Positions 21,451 through 32,268 of a stretch of 64,000 nt of DNA are shown in pieces. Numbering within the stretch: position 1 is the stretch's first letter; each line of letters opens with the position of its first letter. Source of the DNA: Usnea hakonensis (lineage: Eukaryota; Ascomycota; Lecanoromycetes; Lecanorales; Parmeliaceae); NCBI GenBank assembly GCA_013423325.1, contig BLJB01000196.1:50400-114399 (forward strand), in the 5' to 3' direction. The notes beneath the pieces were generated by a model. The model was not told the origin of the DNA. It was given only the letters and a program-made list of their open reading frames with translations, and did not search any database. Both the position numbers and the translations under genes were made by a program.

Positions 21451-22543
21451 TTCTGCGAACCAATGTAGTTTGTATCAGACCTCGTTCACGCAGGTCCAAT
21501 CCTGCACGCAATAGGCCTCATCTCTTTCCAAGACAATTTTCTCGTGAACAATATATCGTTTGTAAGTCCAACGTTGGATATATGGAAGGGCGACTCCTTC
21601 ATGCAATGGACAAATCCTCTTAAATATAGGGACACCAGCAAAGGAGCTATGTCATTATCATATAGTGCATTTAAGATGCTCTGTGGCAAGGACATAGGTG
21701 TAGTCAATAGTGTGTAGAATCTAATTTGAACGAGGGTCAAGGTAGGAGGGAAACCTAGCTATGCGCAGTATTTAGCCCTAGACGTCTATGGCCAAAGGGG
21801 CTGTACAGTATGCTAAGGAGGGTTGATAATCGTAACAAAATGAGAGAGAGCATTATTGCTTCCTTCTGCGAGAGACTCTAAACTGGGCGGTAGGTCTGTC
21901 CGTGGGCCGAACGAAGTTGAGGACTCGTTCAAGAGGCTCTTTCGAACCATTTCCGAGGTAACTCCTAGGACGATCTTCGGGATACCTGCTCTGTGAAAGA
22001 GTCATTCTCGGTATTGAGAGCACTCAATACCTTAGGCAGCAGCTCTGCCAGCCCACACCGCTTCAGGGCGCAGTCGCTACGAAAATCTGCAGCCTCGATC
22101 GATAAGGTGGGCGGGTGGCTCGGGTGGTAGTCCTGTACAGCGCTAGAGAAGCCCTAACCCTAAGTGATCCAAACGATGCTGCAATTGTCAATTGTCTGGC
22201 TTACTCAGAAATCAAGACCCAAACACCATCTTCTCAAATTCTCCAAAATACAATAAGGAGGGGTGCAAAGTGAGGGAAACGTTCAACGACATGTTAGATG
22301 CAAAGTCTCAAACCTTGTGTGCCCTTTTGGAAGTCTGAGAGGGGAGAAGATGATCACACCATCCCCGCTAATAGTAGTAATGGGGAGGTTTGGCTATGAC
22401 GGCACCCTCGCACACGAAATGGGGCCTTCAAGATTGCCGCTTGTCCTTTTCTCTTAAAGTCGATTCGAGTGCTACTCATCGCCAGATTTCTGAACTTCTT
22501 CTGCCCAATCATCATAACATAGTTTGAATCTCTACCAACCAGC
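21451..22543. other. Divergent intergenic region, SNF2 / homocysteine synthase
   Basis: 1.1 kb between two divergent start codons. A doubled telomere-like motif CCCTAACCCTAA sits at 22152-22163, a telobox-like element sometimes found in fungal promoters. No gene recognised. Confidence 0.4.
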
Positions 22544-24179
22544 ATGGGTTCTGAGCCTCCAACGCACAAATTTGAGACACTGCAGTTACACGCTGGGTAC
22601 CACGCCTCCTACTTAATTGTTTAGCTACACTAAGGACTGATTCTTGTAATCAGACAGGAACCAGAGCCAGCTACAAATGCTCGCGCCGTCCCTATCTATG
22701 CCACCACCAGCTATGTGTTCAACGACAGCGCCCATGGCGCCCGCCTTTTCGGCCTCAAGGAGTTCGGCAACATATACAGTCGCATCATGAACCCCACTGT
22801 CGATGTCTTTGAGAAACGTATCGCAGCCCTGGAAGGCGGAGTAGCTGCCGTTGCGGCCTCCTCGGGCCAGGCCGCCCAATTCATGACGATTGCAGCATTG
22901 GCTCACGCTGGCGACAACATCGTATCGACGTCGAATCTCTACGGAGGAACATACAACCAATTCAAGGTGGCTTTCCCGAGACTGGGTATAACCACAAAAT
23001 TTGTGAAGGGTGACCAGGCGGAAGAGTTCGAGAAGCTTATTGATGAAAAAACCAAATGTGTGTACCTGGAGAGCATAGGCAACCCAAGATATAAGTACGT
23101 AGTGTTGGACCCATCTTCACTCTTTTGCACCAAGTATTGATCATAAGGCACTTCTCGGACGTGCTCACTCATTGAATCTGTTCCGAGGCTCGCTGTTACC
23201 CCTCAAACAAGCTTGGCTGACCCCGAAGTCATAATATAGTGTGCCCGACTTCGAGAAGCTTGTGGAAATTGCACATAAGCATGGTGTACCGGTTGTGGTG
23301 GACAATACATTCGGCGCTGGAGGGTATTATTGTCGGCCGATTGATCACGGTGCAGACATCGTAGTTCACTCCGCTACCAAGTGGATTGGTGGCCATGGCA
23401 CAACAATTGGAGGCATTGTTGTTGACAGCGGCAAGTTCGATTGGGGCAAGAATGCCAAACGTTTCCCACAATTCAACGATCCCTCAGAAGGCTATCATGG
23501 TCTCAAGTTCTGGGATACATTCGGCCCCATTACGTTCGCTATCCGCGTCAGGGTTGAGATCCTGCGAGACCTTGGGACAGCGCTAAACCCATTTGCTGCG
23601 CAACAATTTTTGCTTGGCATTGAGACACTGAGTCTGCGGTGCGAAAGACATGCGTACAACGCTTTAAAGCTAGCTCAATGGCTTCAAGGCAACGACATCG
23701 TTTCTTGGGTGTCATATCTGGGCCTCGAGAGCCACCAATCCCACAAGCTCGCAAAGAAGTACCTACCAAGGGGATTCGGTGGTGTACTATCATTTGGGGT
23801 AAAGGGAGGGCAGGAAGCTGGAAGCCAAGTCGTTGATGGCTTCAAACTGATTTCGAATTTGGCCAAGTATGTTCGACGCTCTTTCACATTATCCTCTAGC
23901 TAATGCTGTCACAGCGTCGGCGATGCAAAAACTCTGGCAATCCACCCTTGGAGCACAACGCACGAACAATTGAGCAATGAAGAGAAGACGGACAGCGGTG
24001 TTACGGAAGATCTTATCCGGATATCCGTCGGAATAGAGCACATCGATGACATTATTGCGGACTTTGAACAATCTTTCGCAGCGAGCAAAGCTGCAGAGCC
24101 AAAACTTGAAGAGAAGGGTGAGAATGCAGAGGTAACAGGAAATACGAATGGGGAAGCTAAGTTGAGTGGAGCAACATGA
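22544..24179 (+). CDS. MET17: O-acetylhomoserine sulfhydrylase (homocysteine synthase), 461 aa
   Basis: Four exons: 22544-22596, 22654-23094, 23240-23866, 23915-24179. The protein begins with the family pattern KFETLQLHAGQEPEPATNARAVPIYATTSY, has the GNIYSRIMNPT and VAASSGQAAQF blocks, and the PLP-binding lysine K212 in SATKWIGGHGT. These belong to Cys/Met metabolism PLP enzymes of the O-acetylhomoserine/O-acetylserine sulfhydrylase branch (yeast Met17), which make homocysteine from O-acetylhomoserine and sulfide in the cytosol. Length agrees with fungal members. The last ~35 residues are a lysine/glutamate-rich tail beyond the conserved DDIIADFEQSF end and are probably disordered. Start ATG is the only one fitting the family. 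Confidence 0.95.
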
Positions 24180-25926
24180 AGCCGAAGACGGGTTCTGGAA
24201 TTAGCCCTCCCCGACCCCATTATGTGTACTCGTACCTCTGTTTCAAGACAGAGACTGCCCTTGATTCACAATCGCTTTCGAATGAACATCACGATCTCGT
24301 TGAAATCCATTTTTTGCTTGAAACTCAACACATCACAGCCACCTTTCATCGAGAAGAGCAATGCTTGTACTTATACTTCCACTACAGGCTTAAGAGATTA
24401 CCAATCATACTCCACCACATCTTCCCACTACACAATGTTTTAACATCATAGTTCCCTAATCCCCAATCCCATTAGTTGCGTTCATATAATCAATCGATGA
24501 ACACCACATGAGCATTCATCGACCTTCAACATCAACATCGGCACTAATCCTCCCATCTCCTCTTTTCCAAAGAAACCGAGCGCCTACTCCCTACCACCCA
24601 TATCCCAAACTCCGAAGGAAACCCCATCAAAGCACGACCCACCTTTCCCACAACATCAGAGCAAAATAATCCGACACAACGCCTCCGTCTCGAAACATCA
24701 CCCCAAAACAGAAAACGACAGATACATCACACCAAACTCAGTCCACGACTCCTGTCGCCATAATATAATCAAAGAAATACTTAGGTACCAAGTCACAACC
24801 CCATCTCCTAACCAATAAAGCCAAGTAAGTACCTTATCCATCCCTTCCTTCTCCCCCTCCTTCCTCCCGTCCTAGCCCCCAACATCCATCCCCATCTAAA
24901 CCCCTAAGCATACCCCATTCCTCACAGCTTTCGAGTTACAAGCGTAGTATACATACAGGCGACGTTTTCCCGTTCCCAGCAGCAGCGTATAGGCAGCAAA
25001 CAGATCCCCCGTCTCCGTATTAAGTGCGCGCTTTCGCACGAATCGCCCCAAAATAGCGATAGCTCGGTTTTCCGGGGTTGCGAGGGGGTTCTTGGTTGGT
25101 TTTCAGGAAGGGAAAAGGCTGTGGAGGGATGCGTAGGTGATTTGGGAAGAGAAAGAAGGGCGACTCGGAGTTAGATTGGTGGAGTCGAAGGCAGATAGTT
25201 GGGCAAAGAATGGTTGGTCAGGGGTTTCTGTGAATTGAGAGCTAGGTTTTGTGAGAGTGTGAATGTGGGTGTGTATGGTGCTTTCCTAAATTCGGCTATT
25301 GCTGGACGACACGTCTTGAAGTTTCTAAGTTGAAGATTTCAGGATGTCAAAGTAATGACCCGCACTGCGGATTGCCTTGAATGGTTTTGAATGTGGTTGT
25401 TAGGATGCAAATTATGCTATAACAATTGTATTCATTGCGAAGGCCCACTCGTGCTTCTGGGAGAGGGAAGCGCGAGTCTAGAGAAGCTAGGGCGGGTTAT
25501 GGGAACACTTTTCACGGTAAATGTGTCTTGCTATCCAAAAAGTGTTCTGAAATCGGTAGAAGTGCGCTACTTACACAACTAATGCGCTCTGCTATGCATA
25601 GCCTCTGTCCTCGCCTCATCAGTCCCAGCCATGGCTCTCCTCCGGAATCTCCGACAATACGACTGCTGGGCAAGTACAAAGTCACGGCGTCTGTGTTACT
25701 GTTTTCTTATTCCGTCATTCGGAGATGGGGAAAGCGCGGAAATCCTAGTCTTATAGTAAGGGTCAAACGGTAAATGACAGGCAACGGATTATTTGACAAA
25801 AGACCATTGACAGAGCACTGAAATTGCAATACCCAGATTGATGTCAGCGGTAATGTGTTGGTGTTACTTTCATGTCAACACGAGATTGGAAGGAACGGGG
25901 GAGCTCTGGGAAAAGGAGCACTTGCA
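24180..25926. other. Intergenic, no gene seen
   Basis: About 1.75 kb between convergent genes. 24440-24900 is strongly pyrimidine/A rich on the plus strand (runs of CCCATC, ACCTTCAACATC). Frames in 25390-25770 are short and unlike known proteins. An unrecognised non-coding RNA or lineage-specific small gene cannot be excluded. Confidence 0.35.
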
Positions 25927-27936
25927 TTAGGATAGTCTTGCTGGGTAAGGACCTTGCGCAGGTTTGAAGGTCAGTAATTGCAGTTCCATGGAGCTTAGAG
26001 ATGAAGAGCTCGACCTCAGCTTTTCCTCTCTGGAGCTGCGGCCAGGATATCGTCGTAGATGATATTGGTGTGGATACCTGTACACTGCAGCCTCCTCAAC
26101 ACCGTCTAATCGAGTCAGCATAATACTTACAGGCTCATAGTCAGGGCTAGAGCTCACTGAAAGCAATGTAGATGTATTCGATGACCGATGGAACCCACAC
26201 TACGACCGCTATAATCTGTCCTAGAGTCCAATCGTATGGAATGAAGTAGTGCTCAACGAAGACAGTGAACAGGATGATCTGCGCAGCGAAGCATAGCGAC
26301 CACGGCACGACATATATCAGGGCCCAGAGCGGAAATTTGTGACAGGTTCCTCGCAGAGACACAACAAATTTGCTCCGACGAAACCTAGCAGCAGTCCTAG
26401 CACGGAAGGGTTTGTAGCGCTTGAGGCTGAGGAGCTTTTCGGTGATACAATACAAGAGCCAGATGATGCAGTTTGCCCATACAGCCCAAATCCAGTGATT
26501 GGAGATTGTATCTCCTGATGGAAGAAAATTTTTGCTCAATTTTGAGTGTCCACAGAGCGGTGGCACGAATGCGGAGCTTGCATAGATTGTGCACGATGGC
26601 GTTGAAATGGAGGCATCGTCGACATTTGGGTTCCAGGGCGATTCCTTAATATTGATTTCAAACCAAAACGTCGCAGCTGCAGAACCCATTGTCGCTGTGG
26701 CTAGGAGGACAGTAATCGTCGATAGGATGATCACATACCATGAGTGACGTCCATAGCGTGTGATGCATGCAAGGACCACACAGATGGGCACAGAAGCACT
26801 TGTTGCTAGAAGCAACAATACATCACTGTCAATGAGATCTTTGTCAAAGATAGGCTCGTTACTGTTATACCAGTCAGTCTGGTAGCTGTGGCTCTGGTGA
26901 TAGAGTATTAAAGCGGTGATCTGAATGGTGCTCGCAAAGTAGCACTGAGCTTTGTGAAACTCGACTAAGGCCGTGATCAGGTTACATATGTGTTGCTCTA
27001 CTCGGTGTAGAAGCTCAATCAGAGGCTTGTCAGGCTTTATCGAATCGTCAGGATTCGAGGTCTTCGACCTTGGAGACAACAACTCGAGAATGATCAGAGC
27101 AGCTAGAGCAAGAACAGCAATACTAGATTGTATGACGAAGGACGAAAAGACCTAGAAGATGAGTGTCAGTAGCATGTCGGCCTTGCTGGATTTCCGGCAT
27201 GCAGAACTTACTCCTATCCCAGCAAGATCCGGATTGAGAGTCACCGGGCTGCATACTGGATTCGATAGTCAGTATTACCTGCCTCGGGGAGTGCATGGAG
27301 CCTTGGAGCATTTTTTGAAATCAAGCATCCTCATAAAAACATCTGAAGACTCAAGTGTTTGGTGCAAAAAAGGTAAACTGGTCATTGAAGAAACATACTG
27401 AGATTCATGCAAGTATTCAAGCTTTCGACATTGTCATTCCAGCTAGAACTGGCGTTGGTACCGAAAGGAAATATATCATTCTCCGAGCAGTTCGCTGGCA
27501 TAGTACCATCGTCCGCGAAGGAGAACTCTTTCACATCGCTGTAGATCTCGACTAGGCAGTCACTGATTGTATGTGCGTACGACTGAGTATACTGAACCAT
27601 ATCCAGATCCAGGCCAACCGAGTTGAATGCTTTCAGGAGATTTAGAGATTGGGTATCATTGGGCGGGAGTAGATAATTTCCCAACTCATCAGAGGTCGAA
27701 GTCGTAGAACTGACCAAGGTAGTCCATAAGCCGCATGTCACCAGTGTATCGTTGTTGGTCGGCTCAAATAGTGATATGCTATCGTTGCACACATTCGAAC
27801 AATCAGTAATTGGATAGGTTGGAGAATAGACTGAGGCACTTGAATGGTCGACGAATCTGCAGGGTTGAATAGTAGGCGGTAGTGTCCCGTCGAAGGTCAG
27901 CCAGGATTGGATAGACGAATCAGTGAGTGATGCCAT
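25927..27936 (-). CDS. Multi-pass membrane protein of unknown function, 577 aa
   Basis: Four exons: 27936-27399, 27255-27212, 27151-26158, 26084-25927. The first ~190 residues look extracellular: many Cys, Asn-X-Ser/Thr sites and no charged loops. Then NPDLAGIGV leads into a helix (SSFVIQSSIAVLALAALIILELL), a cytosolic-looking linker, and about five more helices (VLLLLATSASVPICVVLACI, WYVIILSTITVLLATATMG, WIWAVWANCIIWLLYCI, FPLWALIYVVPWSLCFAAQIILFTVFV, GQIIAVVVWVPSVIEYIYIAF). The last exon adds a Ser/Arg-rich cytosolic tail. The CxNPDxAGIGV motif is common in fungal orphan membrane proteins, none with a known role to me. Intron 1 (27256-27398) is long for this region and could hide a small exon. 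Confidence 0.75.
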
Positions 27937-28959
27937 TGACGAATCGAAAGAATGTAATACAGTAGAAAGGAAAAAAGGGGATCAGTGGCAGATAAGAAAG
28001 GGAGTCCATGCTCCCTTTATGAAGTAAGATCGATCATCAACGGAGAAGTTCAGAGATCCCTTAGCGCCCGCTAACCCAATCAGTATACTTGAAATGCAAC
28101 TGCAATGCGTAATGTAATTATGGTGGCATGCTCATTTCCGCAACCAAACATCCGGATGACAAGCATAATCTGAAATTGCAGCAACGAGGCTCTGCCTGGA
28201 CAGAGGATTCTAGCAAGACGATCTGGGCCAGGAGAGCATGTGCTGTCAAAAGATCTTTCTACGTTCAACTCGTACAGTAGCTAAACGCGGAACAGTGACA
28301 GGGCTGAATGTGTTATTGATGAAAACGAGATTGAGCATACAATATCCTCTCAAACCTACCACAAAATTTTCTATTCCTCCTTCAAGAATGCTGGGTAATA
28401 CGGACCGTCCATCTTCAGCCGCACGCATAAGACGGCACAAGCCTGGGAACATGCATTCCAATAAATAAGTAGAGTACCGGATGTACCGGATGCTCGGAAG
28501 TCGTTGCAATCGCAACAGGACACGAGCCTGTGAACAATTGGTGTTAATCACGTAGCCTTAAGATCCGGAAATAAAGCCTCGTCGTGGCTCCCACTCTGTC
28601 ATCCTTGGATGGTCTTTCTTCAACCTTGATACTCTTGCAAAAGGGTTTTGGAGAGAAAGATAAAGAGAAGCTTGGAATCGAATTACCTTCATCGCACACT
28701 GGCACCCATGACCATGCGTGCCATGCTCCCTACGTTTCAATTCCGGGGCCGGCTCTGCCTGAAAACTTCCTTGAATTCTTTCTATTCATATCTCCAGTAG
28801 AATCGACTCTTCTGGGCGTTTGGCTTGCTGGTCACTGATTAGGGTGCTTACAAGTACCTGTGTACGGAGATTAACACCCCTCGACAACAAGTCCTGAAAC
28901 GCCAGGACTCGTTCCGAAAGTCTTTGTTGCAAGACTGTCACAGGTCAGCCAATACTAAC
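27937..28959. other. Intergenic, no gene seen
   Basis: About 1 kb upstream of the orphan membrane protein gene. Mixed composition, only short frames. The first few hundred bases are presumably its promoter. Confidence 0.35.
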
Positions 28960-29610
28960 GTATGTTGATTTAAGCTAATTATATGATCAGATTTAATTTA
29001 TCCGGAGCTAAAATATACTCTAAATATACTTTATACCCGAATAGGAAAGTCTTAAGAACTTTTCTTCTTTAAATCCTTTTTACTTTAATTCCTTTTCTTC
29101 TATATATAATATAATAATAATATAAAGAAGTGGAATTACAGTAAACCCTAGCTATAGCGATATGGTTGGTGCGAAATTAAATATCGCTATATAGAGGTTA
29201 TCGTTGTAACAAATAGCGCCAAGACTCCCGAAATTATAAAATACCCGCTTTCTAGCTAAAAACTTCTATATTTTACCCTCGTATTCGTATTAGACCTAGT
29301 AAAACGACCTTTTTTTCCGGTATACTTTTAGACTATAAGTACCTCTACGCCTAAATTAGGTATATAGTTACCTCTCGATATAACGATATTCTAGATAAAA
29401 TCTAACGATATTCTAGTAGCGAGGTTTATCGCTATTTATATGAGGAAAAAGTATGGTAGAGAAAAAAATATCGCTGTAGAGCGGTTATCGCTAAATCCAA
29501 TAACGCTATAGCCAGGGTTTACTGTATAGAGTAAATAATACGCTTTTCAATAATACCTTATATAAGGATTTTGACCGCCTATTATAGGTTCTATATTAAA
29601 AAGAAGAAAA
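28960..29610. repeat. AT-rich, RIP-like tract
   Basis: TA-rich DNA with very few CA or TG dinucleotides, like the interior of the hAT-like element at 8.9 kb. It probably derives from decayed transposons; a TA-flanked MITE lies inside it (29139-29524). No coding potential. Confidence 0.6.
29139..29524. mobile_element. Tc1/mariner- or pogo-type MITE, 386 bp, TA target duplication
   Basis: Starts CAGTAAACCCTAGCTATAGC and ends with its complement (one mismatch), flanked by TA at 29137-29138 and 29525-29526. Sub-terminal blocks such as TATCGCTATATAGAGGTTATCG and AGCGGTTATCGC mirror each other inside the ends, so the inverted repeat extends ~50 bases or more imperfectly. No transposase frame. TA duplication and size point to a non-autonomous Tc1/mariner-superfamily element. 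Confidence 0.8.
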
Positions 29611-29775
29611 AAAAAGGTCTCTCCCGTTGGAGCCCCCCGGAGTGCCCCCGGAAGAAAAGGGGTGGGAGTAGATTTGGGAGAGAAGAGGGGGGTTTCAAGG
29701 GGGTCTCCCCCTGAGAAAAAGAAGAAATCAATGGATTTGGGAGTGGATTTGGGAGTAGTCGCCCCTAGGGATTTA
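29611..29775. repeat. Purine-rich simple sequence with GGATTTGGGAGT repeats
   Basis: G- and A-rich tract with long G-runs and repeated TTTGGGAG units (near 29665, 29732 and 29745). Close to the start of the acyltransferase gene at 29941, so it may fall in its promoter. G-quadruplex formation is conceivable from the runs. Confidence 0.45.
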
Positions 29776-29940
29776 CAAGCTTTTCACTACTGGGAAGTCC
29801 CACGCACCAGTACATATTTTAGCGCTCTGTGTACTCCGTAAAGCAAGGTACCTTGTGTAACGCGATATACTTTTACCTCAAATCGCGTCATCACAAGACA
29901 TCTCTTCTGTACCCTTGACCTGTCTTTACAGACTGCCAGA

Positions 29941-31423
29941 ATGAATAATATCAAAAGGTCCCTGATATACCTTGCCACAAACCCTTGGATAAATGTCGTC
30001 GCTTCCAGGTTGATCTTTGCCGTAGGCGCAGGCTTCACCTCTCCGGCTTCAATCCAGCGGCTATTGATATTCGCACTTCTAACAATATACACATGGCTTT
30101 GCGTATCCAGCTACTCAAACTACATACAATCTACAGGTTTGGTATCTCTTATAGTTATATCCAGTATCTCTAGCGTACCACTGATTTATTTCGATCGCTT
30201 AATATACCGTAAATGGGCCTATGAGGATCGCAGGGCCATCTTTGGGACGGCGCCAAACAAATGCGTCAAAAATGATGTACATGATACAGACACTGTAGCT
30301 GATGACGAGGACACCTCTAGCTCTCGCTTTTCTTTTGGGCAGGAGGTTTCGGGAACCGTCCGAGGACCGGGAACTTCGTGGGAGGTGAAAGGTCTTCCAA
30401 ATTTCTCCTCCAGCGACCCTCTGTGGATCCCTTCCCCTATCGTCTTTATTGCTTGGAAAGTAGCCATCATCGTCTCATGCTTCTTCCTCAATGAATACGT
30501 GATGGATGCGAGACTGGCCGTGGACCACGACCTTATGCTACCTTCACGTGTACCATTCTTGACTAGAATTGGCGAAATAACCCAAGATGAGGTGGTAGCA
30601 AGATTGATAGTCGGTGTCTGTACTTGGACGTCTGGGTACTGCCTCATGCAGATGTTCTTCGGCTGTCCAGCGTTGATTGCGGTTTGCTTCACACCAAGTG
30701 CCGTCGCCCTATGGCGTCCGGCCTTTGGCTCTATTCAAGACGCATATACTGTAAGAGGGTTCTGGGGGTAAGTCTGTCTTACTATGTTTGAGAAGAATAC
30801 TACTTCGATTTACGATACTAATCGTTATGCCACGCTAGGAAATTTTGGCATCAGAATCTGACACTCAATCTGCTTGGACCAGCTCGATTCATGACATATG
30901 ATGTATTACGCCTTCCACGAACGGGGCTCATTCAGCGCTACACGTTGATCTTCTTCGTTTTCTTCGTCTCTGGTGAGTCTTGATTTCGGGGCTGTCCTGC
31001 CACATTGAGGTTGCTTCTTGGGTCACAAAACATGTTGTGGAAGCAAGTCACCCATAAAACTGATCGCCTGATTCAAAGTCTATCCTTGATGAAACGGTGC
31101 TGATTTGAAACCATCAAGGCTGCTTTCATGCAGCAGGGGATCGTGCCAGTATCCCTTCAAGTCAGTCAGGCGCACTACGATTATTCACCGCGCAAGCTCT
31201 CGGTATCATGCTCGAGGACGGAGTGCAAGAGATCTATCGACGCATTCGTGGAGATACAAAACCTGCCTTATGGTCCAAAATTGCGGGCTATTTCTGGGTA
31301 TTAGCGTTCCTATCCTGGTCTACCGCTGCCTGGCAGTATCCGTTATTGTTGGTTGCCAAAAAAGAGGAAGCCGGTTTTAGACTGGGAGCTTTCCGTTCGC
31401 TGGGTGCACCGGAGATCTCATGA
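29941..31423 (+). CDS. Wax-synthase-like membrane O-acyltransferase, 421 aa
   Basis: Three exons: 29941-30767, 30839-30972, 31119-31423. Multiple membrane helices are visible at residues ~40-80, ~175-195 and later segments. The second junction restores the family signature FWGKFWHQNLTLNL; its histidine is the proposed catalytic residue of MBOAT/wax-synthase-like enzymes, and YTLIFFVFFVSGCFHAAGD follows, with FTAQALGIMLEDGVQ afterwards, a typical block of fungal members. Such proteins transfer acetyl or fatty acyl groups to alcohols and often decorate terpenoids in secondary-metabolite clusters. I see no terpene synthase or P450 nearby, so the substrate is open. ER or plasma membrane location is expected. 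Confidence 0.82.
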
Positions 31424-32268
31424 GCTGGTCAAAGTGACATGATTGGTTGATGTACCTAGCTTTTCTTGACACGGCCCAAATGGCAATTTGGCTTAGGATT
31501 AGCACCCTCTGATCAGCAGAGGACATACTGGGCACATGAACAGCATATTCACTATTATACGTTCAATGGTACCCTGTCGATAATGCAATAAAAAAGTCGT
31601 CTGGAAGTCAATTAGATAGTAAAGTACGGAGTAAGTCCTTAATACAGAAAGACATGATTGGTGTAAAGTTAAAAGCACGGACGTGGCTTGGCTTTAATTC
31701 GTAAATAAGCGCGCCGAAGCGAATCCCCATTTACAAAATACCTCAACACTCATTTGACAACACGAAAACAGTCAAACAATAATACTTATTCAGACGTGAG
31801 GCTTCTTGTATTTTTGCCTCGGGAAGGAACAATTTCAAGAAGGAAGCTCGACTTATCATTCGCCTCGAATTCCCTTTTTCAATCTCATCTCTTCTGAGTT
31901 ACCCTTTTTGGCTTTTAGGATGCCGGCTACACCAGCGGAGTTGCCGAGGTCCTTGAACGAGGGAATCATGCGCCTGCGCCGGAATCGGGCGAGGCGTTGA
32001 AGAGCTCCTCCTTCTTCCAACGCCATAAGCCATTGTGTCATCTCCACCCCTCCTTTGCCTCAATTCTTCCTTTCTCAACTTCTCCATGTGCTGGTCGCCA
32101 CATCGCCTTTTCGCTTTCCCCCTAAAACCCATGTTTTCGTAAGATGAGAACGACACTGTGTCAAAGCCCATCAACACTCAAAGCTAACATGCTACCGCAG
32201 ATAGACATCCTTTCTTTGTTTCTTTGATCGCCTTCAACAAGCCTCAGGAGTAATCCCTAAACGAAACC
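31424..32268. other. Intergenic, promoter of the acyl-CoA synthetase
   Basis: About 845 bases between two plus-strand genes. C- and T-rich sequence from ~31850 onward resembles a fungal promoter/5' UTR. No other gene recognised. Confidence 0.4.

Noticed and set aside
21480..21520. Possible tRNA T-arm (GCAGGTCCAATCCTGC)
   Set aside because: No matching acceptor stem, D-arm or anticodon arm lies at the right distance upstream; no tRNA gene was found in the window.
24180..25926. Hidden gene in the 1.7-kb gap
   Set aside because: I found no frame with codon structure, plausible splice pattern or family resemblance on either strand.
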